Positions 15,853 through 25,498 of a DNA stretch of 64,000 nucleotides are shown one piece after another (positions within the stretch are counted from its first letter, which is position 1; each line of letters begins with the position of its first letter). A model generated the notes under the pieces. It was not told where the DNA came from. It searched no databases and worked only from the letters and a program-made list of their open reading frames with translations. The stretch is from Chengkuizengella sediminis (GTDB lineage Bacteria > Bacillota > Bacilli > Paenibacillales > KCTC-33759). The translations under genes and the position numbers were made by a program. Location: the NCBI RefSeq assembly GCF_010078385.1, contig NZ_SIJC01000004.1, positions 62,001 through 126,000 of the forward strand. The letters are read 5' to 3'.

Positions 15853-17115
15853 TTATTCAAAATCATCAAAATATTCTAACCAATCTTCCAAAATCTCTTC
15901 TTCTGTTTTATCAAAAAACTGTACAGCAGTTTCATCTTTTTCACTTCCACTGATCGATTGCTCAGGTTCGAAATGACCACCAATATATTCTACATATTCA
16001 TATACTTCTTCATAACCATATTCCTCAGCTAAATACCAAAATAAAGCTAAAGTAACTCCGTAGTTTTCATCACTTGCTCGTTTAATATCATCGAAAGAAT
16101 TTAACTGAATATCCTCATCTAGTACTGCTTTATTACTTTTCAATTTTTTGACGTATTTTACAATAGAGCTCTTTGAATCTTTAACTGACATTAAATCTAA
16201 ATCATTGAATGAATTTGTAGGGTATTTATGATGGAAAAATGCACTGTACTCTGCTCCACCTTCTAGCAACCAGAAACGGTAGTCCTCACCCCAATATTCC
16301 TCATAAATTTCCTGCTTATCTTGATCATCCAAGGAAGATTGCTGATCGAAATAATGTACAATTTCATGTGATAATACTGGACGAAAATCAAATGGAAGAG
16401 TAGAGCCGTTAATTAAGATTTCCGTATGATATCCCCAAGAGGCTGCTTTACCTTGCGTTTTTTCTGGGAATGGTGTATCAGAATCATCAGTGTAAAAATA
16501 AATATCTAGTGAAGATTTTACATTCTCATAGGGTTGAAGATCTTTTATATTTTCAATTGATTTCATCATATCCTCAACTTCAGTATAAGCAAAACCTTTT
16601 CCGAACTCTTCTTCATAATCGTCTGTCACATAAATACGTATTGGATTTCCTTTTCCCATATCTAATCGATAGTAATTGAGTCCTGTTATGATTTCATCTG
16701 GAGCATATTCACTCACTACATCCTTTTTCCCCATATATATAAAATTCTCATCCGTTTTTTCAGTTGAAAAGTTCATATAATACCGGGAATTTTCTAAAAA
16801 TATACGAAGTGTATAATCCGTATCAGGTCGTAGATATTCAACAGGAGTAACTGTGGCTTCATCCCCTTTTAAACCAATAGTTACAGGAATAAACATATCT
16901 TCACTTTCAATGACAATACCATCAATATCTTCAACTAGAATTTGTTTATTAAATTGAATCGTAAACGTTTTTACAAGAGGAACTTCTTTCATCTCAAGTA
17001 ATTCTGTCCAATCTTCATATTTTGCATAACTGATAGATTGTGGAACAATACTAGAATAACCCAAAAAAACAATTACAATGAATAAAATTAAAAAATTACG
17101 ACGTTTTAATACCAT
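15853..17115 (-). CDS. Secreted gluzincin-like metallopeptidase with Ig-like N-domain
   Basis: This 420-residue protein starts with a hydrophobic segment (FLILFIVIVFLGYSSIVPQ) acting as signal peptide or membrane anchor. Residues 46-118 resemble a bacterial Ig-like (SbsA_Ig/Big_5) domain: VPLVKTFTIQFNKQI and LRPDTDYTLRI. The catalytic part carries HEIVH at 250-254, an HExxH variant matching the consensus zinc-binding helix, and WLLEGGAEY with Glu285 as probable third zinc ligand, which is the peptidase MA/gluzincin pattern. It should act outside the membrane on peptides or wall proteins. The start has AAGGAG upstream. It is divergent from the CoA-disulfide reductase and stands alone. Specificity is unknown. 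Confidence 0.7.
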   Translation of the reverse strand: MVLKRRNFLILFIVIVFLGYSSIVPQSISYAKYEDWTELLEMKEVPLVKTFTIQFNKQILVEDIDGIVIESEDMFIPVTIGLKGDEATVTPVEYLRPDTDYTLRIFLENSRYYMNFSTEKTDENFIYMGKKDVVSEYAPDEIITGLNYYRLDMGKGNPIRIYVTDDYEEEFGKGFAYTEVEDMMKSIENIKDLQPYENVKSSLDIYFYTDDSDTPFPEKTQGKAASWGYHTEILINGSTLPFDFRPVLSHEIVHYFDQQSSLDDQDKQEIYEEYWGEDYRFWLLEGGAEYSAFFHHKYPTNSFNDLDLMSVKDSKSSIVKYVKKLKSNKAVLDEDIQLNSFDDIKRASDENYGVTLALFWYLAEEYGYEEVYEYVEYIGGHFEPEQSISGSEKDETAVQFFDKTEEEILEDWLEYFDDFE

Positions 17116-17295
17116 TACAGTTTTTCTCCTTATCCTTTTTTTCTATTATTATACCAAAATCTAATAGTGACGTATCCTACTTATGATTTATTGATCAATA
17201 TCTGGATACATCTAGATTGTCACAAATCTTTCAAATAAAATGAATTGTATAATCCATCATTTATATCGTAATATTAAGATATATCAATATATTAA

Positions 17296-17333
17296 TTTCA
17301 ATGTGCTTTTAAGGTTATTATAAAGGTAACCTT
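17296..17333 (+). promoter_or_regulatory. Promoter of the CoA-disulfide reductase gene with overlapping inverted repeat
   Basis: A -35 (TTTCAA, 17296-17301) and -10 (TATAAA, 17319-17324) are 17 bases apart. The inverted repeat AAGGTTA-N9-TAACCTT (17311-17333) straddles the -10 box, a position suited to a repressor. The regulator is unknown. Confidence 0.5.
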
Positions 17334-17370
17334 ACTTTCAGTAATTCAAACAATAGAGGAGGAATTCATA

Positions 17371-19035
17371 ATGAGTAAAAAAGTAGTTATCGTAGGTGGT
17401 GTAGCAGGTGGTGCTTCAGCAGCGGCAAGACTTAGAAGATTGGATGAAACAGCTGAAATCATTTTATTTGAAAAAGGTGAATTCATTTCGTTTGCAAACT
17501 GTGGCTTGCCTTATTTCATAGGTGAAACTATACAAGAACGTTCTAAGTTGTTAGTCACATCTCCTGATATGATGAAAAACAGATTTAATATAGACGTAAG
17601 AGTATTTAGTGAAGTCATTCATGTAGATACGGAAAATAAAAAAGTAATAGTAAAAAGTGAACAAACAGGTGAATACGAAGAAATTTTTGATGATCTCATT
17701 TTATCTCCAGGTGCCAAACCCATTGTCCCTAGTCTGCCAGGAATTGAAAGTAATAAAATATTTACACTAAGAAATATTCCAGATACCGATCGCATTAAAA
17801 ATGTTGTGGATCAAAACTATGTACAAAAAGCTATTATTGTCGGCGGAGGTTACATTGGTGTTGAAATGGCCGAAAGTTTAATTCAACGTGGACTTCAAGT
17901 CACTTTAATTGAAAGTGCCCCACATATCCTGGCACCTTTTGACTCAGATATGGTAACTCATGCAGAGAAAGAAATGCAAGAGCATGGTATTCAATTCATA
18001 TTTAATGATCGGATAGAAGCCTTTCTAGATCATAAAGAGGAAATCACAGCCATCATGCAAAGTGGTAAAAAGTTAACCGTTGACATTGTGATCATGGCAA
18101 TAGGTGTTGTTCCTGACACAGCTTTCTTACAAAATACAGACATCAACCTAGGGGAAAAAGGTCATATTATTGTAAATGATGAAATGCAAACAAACATGAA
18201 GGGAGTATATGCTGTTGGTGATGCAGTGGAAGTAAAACATTTTGTTCATCAACAAAAAACGGCAATACCGTTAGCTGGACCTGCAAATAAACAAGGGAGA
18301 ATTGTTGCCGATCAAATTTGTGGCATTCCTTCCACATATAAAGGCACGCAAGGCACCTCAGTTATTAAGATCTTTAATCTGACCGGAGCAAGCACAGGAT
18401 TAAACGAACGAAATTTAAATCAGTTAAACATGCCTTACCATGTTGTTCATGTTCACCCATTATCTCATGCGGGTTATTATCCTGGAGCCAAACCTATCTC
18501 ATTAAAATTAATTTTTCAAGATAATGGTAAAATACTAGGGGCTCAGGCATTTGGTGAAGAAGGAGTCGATAAAAGAATAGATGTATTGGCAACCACCATT
18601 CGTCTTGGGGGCACAATTTATGATTTAACGGAGCTTGAATTATGTTATGCCCCTCCATTTTCATCTGCAAAAGATCCTGTAAATATGGCAGGTTATGTTG
18701 CTGAAAACATACTTACTAAAAAAAGTGATGTATATGTCATAGATGATCTAATGAATCATTTTGACCCGAACGACATGATACTCATTGATGTAAGAACGGA
18801 ACAAGAGTTTAAAAAAGGATCCATTGAGGGAGCAATTCACATTCCCGTTGATGAATTACGTGAAAGAAAAAAAGAACTACCATCTAACAAAAAACTCTGG
18901 GTATATTGCCAAGTAGGAGTAAGAGGTCATATTGCTTCTAGAATATTAATACAAGAAGGTTTTAAAGTAAAAAATTTAACGGGTGGATACAAATCATATG
19001 CAATATCTGAATATCCAGAACGTGAAAATTTGTGA
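17371..19035 (+). CDS. cdr: CoA-disulfide reductase with C-terminal rhodanese domain
   Basis: This 554-residue flavoprotein has an N-terminal FAD-binding loop GGVAGGASAAARLRR, the single redox cysteine Cys44 in SFANCGLPYF, an NAD(P)H-binding GGGYIGVE loop and the second FAD motif GVYAVGDAVE. These mark it as a CoA-disulfide reductase, which reduces CoA or mixed disulfides or persulfides using NAD(P)H. Residues about 460-552 are a rhodanese domain with catalytic Cys513 in YCQVGVRG. The fused form is known in the Bacillus anthracis group (CoADR-RHD) and links thiol redox balance with sulfane sulfur. The start has GAGGAGG. It has its own promoter with a dyad over the -10. Confidence 0.93.
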   Translation: MSKKVVIVGGVAGGASAAARLRRLDETAEIILFEKGEFISFANCGLPYFIGETIQERSKLLVTSPDMMKNRFNIDVRVFSEVIHVDTENKKVIVKSEQTGEYEEIFDDLILSPGAKPIVPSLPGIESNKIFTLRNIPDTDRIKNVVDQNYVQKAIIVGGGYIGVEMAESLIQRGLQVTLIESAPHILAPFDSDMVTHAEKEMQEHGIQFIFNDRIEAFLDHKEEITAIMQSGKKLTVDIVIMAIGVVPDTAFLQNTDINLGEKGHIIVNDEMQTNMKGVYAVGDAVEVKHFVHQQKTAIPLAGPANKQGRIVADQICGIPSTYKGTQGTSVIKIFNLTGASTGLNERNLNQLNMPYHVVHVHPLSHAGYYPGAKPISLKLIFQDNGKILGAQAFGEEGVDKRIDVLATTIRLGGTIYDLTELELCYAPPFSSAKDPVNMAGYVAENILTKKSDVYVIDDLMNHFDPNDMILIDVRTEQEFKKGSIEGAIHIPVDELRERKKELPSNKKLWVYCQVGVRGHIASRILIQEGFKVKNLTGGYKSYAISEYPERENL

Positions 19036-19202
19036 AGGAAGTATTAAATCATGGATGAACAGATGCAGTTATTTCCCATAGAGATAACAAAATGGTAATT
19101 TTGCCAATATGGATGTGATTTGATTATGTGCTCTAAATAATTATATAATAATAAACGATGTAGATAAGTTATTTTATTTCGAAAAGAAAGCAGGTAAAAT
19201 TT

Positions 19203-20366
19203 ATGGAAAACTTCACATTCTATAATCCAACCCAATTAATATTTGGAAAAGGTCAGATGCAACAAATTACAAAGGAAGTTCCTAAATTCGGAAAAAAAGT
19301 ATTAGTTGTTTATGGTGGAGGAAGCATTAAAAGAAATGGTATTTATGATAAAGTCATTCGTTATTTAAAAGATATAGATGCTGAAATATTTGAGTTGTCT
19401 GGAGTTGAACCGAACCCTCGTTTAACTACAGTGCATAAAGGAGTAGATATCTGTAAAAATGAAGGCATCGAGTTTCTACTTGCAGTTGGTGGAGGAAGTG
19501 TTATTGACTGTACTAAAGCAATTGCTGCGGGTGCCAAATTAGATGGTGACATTTGGGAAGTGATTACACGTAAAAAAGCTGCTGCAGATGCATTGCCGTT
19601 CGGTACTGTCTTAACGCTTGCTGCTACTGGTTCAGAAATGAACGCTGGTTCTGTGATTACAAACTGGGAGACCAATGAAAAATATGGCTGGGGAAGCCCC
19701 GCAGTGTTCCCCAAATTCTCTATTCTAGATCCTGAAAATACGTTCTCTGTTCCTCGGGATCAAACGATATATGGTATCGTAGACATGATGACACATGTGC
19801 TCGAGCAGTACTTCCATCACACAGAAAACACACCTCTTCAAGATCGGATGTGTGAATCTGTACTGCAAACTGTAATTGAAACTGCACCTCTATTACTAAA
19901 TGACTTAGAAAACTATGACCATCGTGAAACGATCCTTTACAACGGTACAATCGCTTTGAATGGCATGTTATCCATGGGATATCGTGGAGATTGGGCTACT
20001 CACAATATCGAACATGCAGTATCTGCTGTATATGATATTCCACATGCTGGAGGACTAGCTATCTTGTTCCCGAACTGGATGAAACACAATTTAGAAGCCA
20101 ATGTTGGACGCTTTAAACAATTAGCTACAAGAGTATTTGATGTAGAAACTGAAGGAAAAACAGATAAAGAAGTTGCTCTAGAAGGTATTGAAAAACTAAG
20201 TTCTTTCTGGTCTAGCTTAGGTGCTCCTTCTACACTTGCAGATTATGATATTGATGATAAAAACTTAGAAAGTATCGCAGATAAAACATTAGTTTATGGA
20301 GAATTTGGAAACTTTAATAAATTAAATAAAGAGGATGTTATGTCTATTTTGAATGCATCATTGTAG
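19203..20366 (+). CDS. Iron-containing (butanol-type) alcohol dehydrogenase
   Basis: This 387-residue member of the Fe-dependent alcohol dehydrogenase family (YugJ/BdhA group) reduces aldehydes such as butanal using NAD(P)H. The coenzyme-binding [13 protein letters not shown] and the [15 protein letters not shown] segment are seen. Metal ligands are expected from the aspartate and histidine residues in [16 protein letters not shown] and in [19 protein letters not shown]. There is no signal peptide. It lies 167 bases after the reductase and ends at a strong terminator, so it may be independently transcribed. The exact alcohol or aldehyde is not known. Confidence 0.9.
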   Translation: MENFTFYNPTQLIFGKGQMQQITKEVPKFGKKVLVVYGGGSIKRNGIYDKVIRYLKDIDAEIFELSGVEPNPRLTTVHKGVDICKNEGIEFLLAVGGGSVIDCTKAIAAGAKLDGDIWEVITRKKAAADALPFGTVLTLAATGSEMNAGSVITNWETNEKYGWGSPAVFPKFSILDPENTFSVPRDQTIYGIVDMMTHVLEQYFHHTENTPLQDRMCESVLQTVIETAPLLLNDLENYDHRETILYNGTIALNGMLSMGYRGDWATHNIEHAVSAVYDIPHAGGLAILFPNWMKHNLEANVGRFKQLATRVFDVETEGKTDKEVALEGIEKLSSFWSSLGAPSTLADYDIDDKNLESIADKTLVYGEFGNFNKLNKEDVMSILNASL

Positions 20367-20410
20367 AGAGTTGGACCAGATAAACGTTTGACATAAACAT
20401 CTATGAAAAT

Positions 20411-20451
20411 AAAAGCCTGCAATGTGGGATATCCCTCCATTGCAGGCTTTT
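20411..20451. terminator. Bidirectional terminator, alcohol dehydrogenase / GH81-1
   Basis: A 14-bp perfect stem (AAAAGCCTGCAATG with CATTGCAGGCTTTT) with an inner GGGATATCCC is followed by TTTTTT. It separates the convergent alcohol dehydrogenase and GH81 genes. Confidence 0.9.
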
Positions 20452-20470
20452 TTATGAAATCAAAATCAAT

Positions 20471-23400
20471 TTATGGTGTGCTATTCACCATTGGAATATC
20501 CTGTTGGAATTCCCCTGCTTTTTTATACGTAAAACCATATTGTAGATTTTGAATCACTTGTCCATTTGTGACAGTAAACTCGTATCTCGCTGTAGCATCA
20601 TTGTAAATTAACATTGGATTTTCTTGTGGTCCATCGTTAATCTTATAATGTAAAATGATATACTCGTAAGTTGCATTTTCATCTGGCGTAAACCAAATGA
20701 TAGCTTCTGTAGTATTTAAATAAGTTACACCATGTTGTGCAGTTGGATCTGTAGGAATTACTGGTGCTGCATCTGTAGTCACTTGTAAACCATTACTTGC
20801 TGCAGATTCGTTTCCTGCAGCATCTTTAGCCACCACAGTAAACGTATATGTTGTATTTTCAGTTAATCCTGTTACATTATAAAACGTACCAGCTGTATTT
20901 CCTTCAAAAACTCCATCTTTATATACGTCGTAACCGATCACTCCAACATTATCTGTTGCTGCTGTCCATGCTAAGTCAACCGTAGTTTCATCTTTTGCTG
21001 TAAAGTTTAAGTTTGTTGGTGCTGTCGGTGCTTCCGTGTCTATTTCTGGTTCTACTGGAGGTTCTGGATCAGTAGTTCCTCCTGATCCTACCTCATATTG
21101 AAACCATTCTGAATCTTGGCCAAAGGTGATGAAATAAGTATATTGGAATTCTACAATATCACCTGTATTCAAGCCTTGGATGGTATATTCCCAAACTCCG
21201 TTCTGCTCTACACTTCCAACATTTTGTTGTACGCCATTGTTCACCTTATAATGTAAATCTGCAAAAGTAGCTATACCATCTGGAGTGAATTTTAATGTCA
21301 CACTACTTCCGCTATCTACAATTTCAACTGTAAAATCAGGACCTACAATGACATTACCACCCGATGGAGGTGCTGCATCCGTTGTAACGGATAAAGAATT
21401 GCTAGCAACTGAGCTATTTCCGGCTGCATCCTTTGCTATTACTTCAAATGAATAAGTTGTATTTTCTGTTAAACCTGTGACCTGAAAAGCTGTTGTCGTT
21501 GTATGAGCTACAAAAACCCCATCCTGGTAAACATCATATCCTACTACTCCTACGTTATCTGTTGCTGCTGTCCATCCTAAATCCACCGTAGTTTCACCTT
21601 TTGCTGTAGAGGTTAAGTTTGATGGCGAAGTAGGTGATTCAACATCAACTGGTATTGATCCCGTTGTAACTGTTATTTCATTGCTTGTTACAGACTCATT
21701 ACCCGCACCATCTTTCGCTGTAACTGTAAAAGTATACATTGTTTCTGGTGTTAATCCTGTGATTTGTGAACTCGTACCCGTTGTTGTAGATATAGAGATC
21801 CCGTCCTGATAAACATCATATCCTACTACTCCTACGTTATCTGTTGCTGCTGTCCATCCTAAATCTACAGTCGTACCACTTACATTAACTGCAGTTAAGT
21901 TCGATGGTGCTGTTGGAGCTATAGTATCCTCTACAATACCTCCAGGTAGTTGTCCCATAGTATAATTAAAAAATTTAGAAAGTGTAGCTACACCATTTAC
22001 AATCGTATTATATCTATAAGTCAGATTTGCATTTTCAGGTACATTAATTGTGGTTTCAAAATTGCCTGCTGCATTTTCAACTAAGCTAAAGCCAGCTTCA
22101 CCTGCACCATTAATTCCTACTAATAAAATGACTTCATCAAACCCTGAGCTTGGTTCAACGATAACGGTTGCTGTTGTTGGCGTTGTTTCAATAATTTCTT
22201 GTGTATAACCTGGACCTGGTTCGAAACCAGAACGCACTTGGAAAATTTCACTTCTAGCTGACTCATTGCCATCTGCATCCCGTGCTACTATTTCATATGA
22301 ATAGAATGTTAATGGTTCTAAACCTGTATCTTCAAAGTTTATTTCTTCTGTTGTGTTCACTTTTATTCCGTCCCGGAATACATCATACTCCACTGTTAAA
22401 ATATTATCTGTGGATACATTCCAATTTAAATGAATAGATCGATGTGTTTCATCAACACTGAAAATACCTGTTGGTGTATCAGGCGCTTGCGAATCTACAA
22501 TTGTTGTTGTGACTTGTAGAGGTAAGCTTTCACCTGAAATGGTATCGATATCTTTTGCTTTTACAGTGAAATTATATGTTGTTGTAGGTTCTAAACCTTC
22601 AACCTTCACTTTTGTTTCTGTAGATGAAACAGCATAACTTCCATTTACAAAGATATCGTACTCAACCACTCCACGATCATCTGTAGAAGGCTCCCACTCT
22701 ATTGTCACATAGTTGGATGCCACTCTGTTCACTTGTAACCCTACTGGTATAGAAGGTGGATTTGTATCTGGAATATACACACCTTGATCAGAATTAAAGC
22801 TTTTAGGAGCTACAGTAATTTGTTGTCCATCTGAGAAGTTTACAACCTTTGTTTCATTTGTCATATTGTAAACTACATAGGTTTTCTCTCCGATATCATT
22901 TTTAAATACCGTATAAAATGGATAATCGGCTTGTACAGTGGCATCCACTGCACCTACATTGTTTAAAGAATGAATCCAGCTATACGTAAAGGCGGCTGAA
23001 TTCCCTTCCTCTACTCTAAACAAACCGTTTGGTGATGACGCGATAGCATTATTCATGAGTTGAAGCGCCTGAGCTGGATCTGCTAACGCCAAATACATCC
23101 ATTGTAGGTCATCCCAATAAGCTTCAGCTTCATAAGCATAATCTGGATTACCTGCATCTTCAGCTAGTCCCCATTCTTCAAATAAAGGAAGCTCGGCTTG
23201 CAAGCTATTGTAACTTTCTAATACGTAATCTGTATCTTGACCTAAATATAGAGAACCTCCATGGAACGGCAACCATAAAATCGCATGTCTTTGCGCAGGA
23301 TTTTTCGTCCAGAAAGTTGCATTATCTACTTTACCACCCCAAACAATGGTATGAGCTACCTGCTCCCACTCCTCTGGATAAATGTCTTGATTTAAATCAA

Positions 23401-25321
23401 AGTAATATTCGTTGGAAGCATCTACTTCAGAAGTATACAAATAAATTCCTAAATCTCTAATTTCTTTGCCTTCTGCTTCTTTTCCAGGTAAAGTGGATAA
23501 TAATTCTCCCCACAATACTATCCCAGTCCATGCATTAATCGCTTCTGAAACAGACTCTTGGTTATTACCTGCTCCAAACCCTGACTTACCATCTGCCCAT
23601 GAATGTCCTGCATATGGATCATAGTTTCTTAAAAATGGGAACATTGGATCATCACGATCTGGTGAAGCAATATGACGAATTAGAAGATCAACCATGCCAC
23701 CATAATCTGCTAAAAACTGTTCATCTGCTCTGGCAATTTCAGCCGCTGCTTTAATAAAATATCCATAATGGAAATGATGATCTGTCATATTCGGAGCACT
23801 CCAGAATCCTTCTCTGTACCCAATCATCGCTCCCCAGTTATCATTGTAATAAAAGAATTCCTGGTTATCCTGATCTCCGTTTTCATCAGATGCTGTTAAC
23901 CAATCTGTAACCATAAACTTCGCTTTTTCTAATGCAATGGAAGCTAAATTTTCAAAATCACTTTTATCAGCCGGATCACTTACTCGATTTGCCAAATCTT
24001 CAGCAAGACCAAATAAAGTTGTTAATCTTGCCATTTCCTTCCCTGTAAAATAAGTATCTACATCTCCAGGATTTGAATTAAGATCATTCGGATTAGGGAA
24101 ATGACGATTAATTTCTTCTTCTAAATAAAATTTTAATTGTGTAATATTCTCTGTACTTAAATCTCCTAAATAAGGAACGTTTGGTAATACACCTGTATAC
24201 GTATCTTCGATTGTAAAAGAATTACCAATCAACGTTTTTAATTCACCTTGCATTGAATCATACGTATATCCAGTGTAGTTAGCATCCAAACCTCTCCATT
24301 GTGTAGCATATAATGCCATTAAGGTTTCAGTAGGTACACCAGCTTCTTTAGGTGAAATTGTAAATTGATATTCTGTAAACACCTTACTATTTACTTCATC
24401 AAAGGACCAATTCACTGTTGTATCCGTAACAAATGAATACGCATAAGTTTTTATTTGATTAAAAGCTGTAATAGCTTCATCATCAGTACTCACATCAGGT
24501 AATAAAGCCATAGAAAAATAATTTTTCCCTGTAGGTAATTGGTTTACTAACGTTGTAGTACCTAACCCTGACCATGTGGAATCTGTTGGTCCAAATAATG
24601 CATAATAACTTCCATTCACTGAAACACCGATCATTGCATCATTTTCGTTTCCTACAAATATCTCAGGTGCTCTATCAAAAGTTAAAGAAGGATTCCCACC
24701 TTCATAAATCGCATATACAAAAGGAGAACCATGACCATAACTTATGCTCATTCCTGTTGATCCATTATAGAAATCAGCTGTGACAAACCAGTCACTAAAT
24801 CCACCAGTTCTTGCTTCTGCAAATCCTCCAACATTTGAATGTCCTAATACTAAATCATTACTAGTATCTTTAGGTAACTCGGCAGTTATAGCTCCTTGCT
24901 CTGGATAAATGACAGTGTTTGTTGCGCTAGGTCCAGGTGCACTCACTACTTTAGAATTACCCGGATAATAGATTTGTAAACCCTGTGTTTTAGGATATAC
25001 CGCTAGTGGATGAGGATACTGGGGTTCGCTAAACGTATCCCAGTTCATATTTGTCCACCAATCACTTGTAGGTGTTGGTTTCCATGTTGGTGCATCAGGT
25101 CCCGAAACATTAGATGAAATAAAAGATTGTGGTTCAGGATATGCTAGAGCATTAGGATCAATAATCCATGTAGGTGGTTTATCTGCCTCTGCAGGTAAAA
25201 TCGTAGTATAACTCCCTGTGCCAACTTGAACCTCTCCGTTAAAAGCATAGGATGCTGAAAATGGTACAACCAAACTTATTATCAATGAAAATGCCAAAAT
25301 TAATGAAAACGTTTTCTTCAT
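20471..25321 (-). CDS. GH81 endo-1,3-beta-glucanase 1, multimodular, secreted
   Basis: This 1616-residue extracellular enzyme cleaves internal beta-1,3-glucan bonds (laminarin, curdlan, fungal wall glucan). A signal peptide (1-26) precedes a GH81 domain (about 30-790). The probable catalytic acid is Asp514 in TDHHFHYGYF, and the base lies in NNQESVSEA (Glu589, Glu593). Then follow FN3 (858-940), FN3 (945-1030), an unassigned beta-sandwich (1035-1122), FN3 (1135-1221), FN3 (1229-1315), CBM56-type (1325-1413), FN3 (1430-1518) and a CBM56-like C-terminal domain (1528-1614). The last 388 residues are almost the same as in GH81-2, while the catalytic domain is closest to GH81-3. It has its own ribosome-binding site (AAGGGGG) and an upstream cre-like half palindrome. 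Confidence 0.92.
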   Translation of the reverse strand: MKKTFSLILAFSLIISLVVPFSASYAFNGEVQVGTGSYTTILPAEADKPPTWIIDPNALAYPEPQSFISSNVSGPDAPTWKPTPTSDWWTNMNWDTFSEPQYPHPLAVYPKTQGLQIYYPGNSKVVSAPGPSATNTVIYPEQGAITAELPKDTSNDLVLGHSNVGGFAEARTGGFSDWFVTADFYNGSTGMSISYGHGSPFVYAIYEGGNPSLTFDRAPEIFVGNENDAMIGVSVNGSYYALFGPTDSTWSGLGTTTLVNQLPTGKNYFSMALLPDVSTDDEAITAFNQIKTYAYSFVTDTTVNWSFDEVNSKVFTEYQFTISPKEAGVPTETLMALYATQWRGLDANYTGYTYDSMQGELKTLIGNSFTIEDTYTGVLPNVPYLGDLSTENITQLKFYLEEEINRHFPNPNDLNSNPGDVDTYFTGKEMARLTTLFGLAEDLANRVSDPADKSDFENLASIALEKAKFMVTDWLTASDENGDQDNQEFFYYNDNWGAMIGYREGFWSAPNMTDHHFHYGYFIKAAAEIARADEQFLADYGGMVDLLIRHIASPDRDDPMFPFLRNYDPYAGHSWADGKSGFGAGNNQESVSEAINAWTGIVLWGELLSTLPGKEAEGKEIRDLGIYLYTSEVDASNEYYFDLNQDIYPEEWEQVAHTIVWGGKVDNATFWTKNPAQRHAILWLPFHGGSLYLGQDTDYVLESYNSLQAELPLFEEWGLAEDAGNPDYAYEAEAYWDDLQWMYLALADPAQALQLMNNAIASSPNGLFRVEEGNSAAFTYSWIHSLNNVGAVDATVQADYPFYTVFKNDIGEKTYVVYNMTNETKVVNFSDGQQITVAPKSFNSDQGVYIPDTNPPSIPVGLQVNRVASNYVTIEWEPSTDDRGVVEYDIFVNGSYAVSSTETKVKVEGLEPTTTYNFTVKAKDIDTISGESLPLQVTTTIVDSQAPDTPTGIFSVDETHRSIHLNWNVSTDNILTVEYDVFRDGIKVNTTEEINFEDTGLEPLTFYSYEIVARDADGNESARSEIFQVRSGFEPGPGYTQEIIETTPTTATVIVEPSSGFDEVILLVGINGAGEAGFSLVENAAGNFETTINVPENANLTYRYNTIVNGVATLSKFFNYTMGQLPGGIVEDTIAPTAPSNLTAVNVSGTTVDLGWTAATDNVGVVGYDVYQDGISISTTTGTSSQITGLTPETMYTFTVTAKDGAGNESVTSNEITVTTGSIPVDVESPTSPSNLTSTAKGETTVDLGWTAATDNVGVVGYDVYQDGVFVAHTTTTAFQVTGLTENTTYSFEVIAKDAAGNSSVASNSLSVTTDAAPPSGGNVIVGPDFTVEIVDSGSSVTLKFTPDGIATFADLHYKVNNGVQQNVGSVEQNGVWEYTIQGLNTGDIVEFQYTYFITFGQDSEWFQYEVGSGGTTDPEPPVEPEIDTEAPTAPTNLNFTAKDETTVDLAWTAATDNVGVIGYDVYKDGVFEGNTAGTFYNVTGLTENTTYTFTVVAKDAAGNESAASNGLQVTTDAAPVIPTDPTAQHGVTYLNTTEAIIWFTPDENATYEYIILHYKINDGPQENPMLIYNDATARYEFTVTNGQVIQNLQYGFTYKKAGEFQQDIPMVNSTP

Positions 25322-25366
25322 TATCTTTTCTTCCCCCTTAAAAGGCTATGACTAGAATATTTCAAA

Positions 25367-25380
25367 CTAAATCGATTTCA
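25367..25380 (-). promoter_or_regulatory. cre-like operator upstream of GH81-1
   Basis: CTAAATCGATTTCA matches the catabolite-responsive element TGWAANCGNTNWCA at 12 of 14 positions and shares the AAATCGATTT core with the site before GH81-2. CcpA or a local LacI-family regulator could bind. Confidence 0.45.
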
Positions 25381-25433
25381 TAAAAATATCCATGTTTATT
25401 TAAGTACTTGTAAAACTTTTCATCTTTACATTT

Positions 25434-25464
25434 GCAGATAGTAAAGATTAACTTTACTACCTGC
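25434..25464. other. Stem-loop between GH81-2 and GH81-1
   Basis: GCAGATAGTAAAG pairs with CTTTACTACCTGC (one mismatch) around a 5-nt loop, 35 bases after the GH81-2 stop. There is no U tract on either strand, so it is more likely an RNA-stabilising or processing hairpin than a terminator. Confidence 0.45.
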
Positions 25465-25498
25465 GATGTTCCCTAATTTTAAATGAATCTTTTATTTT

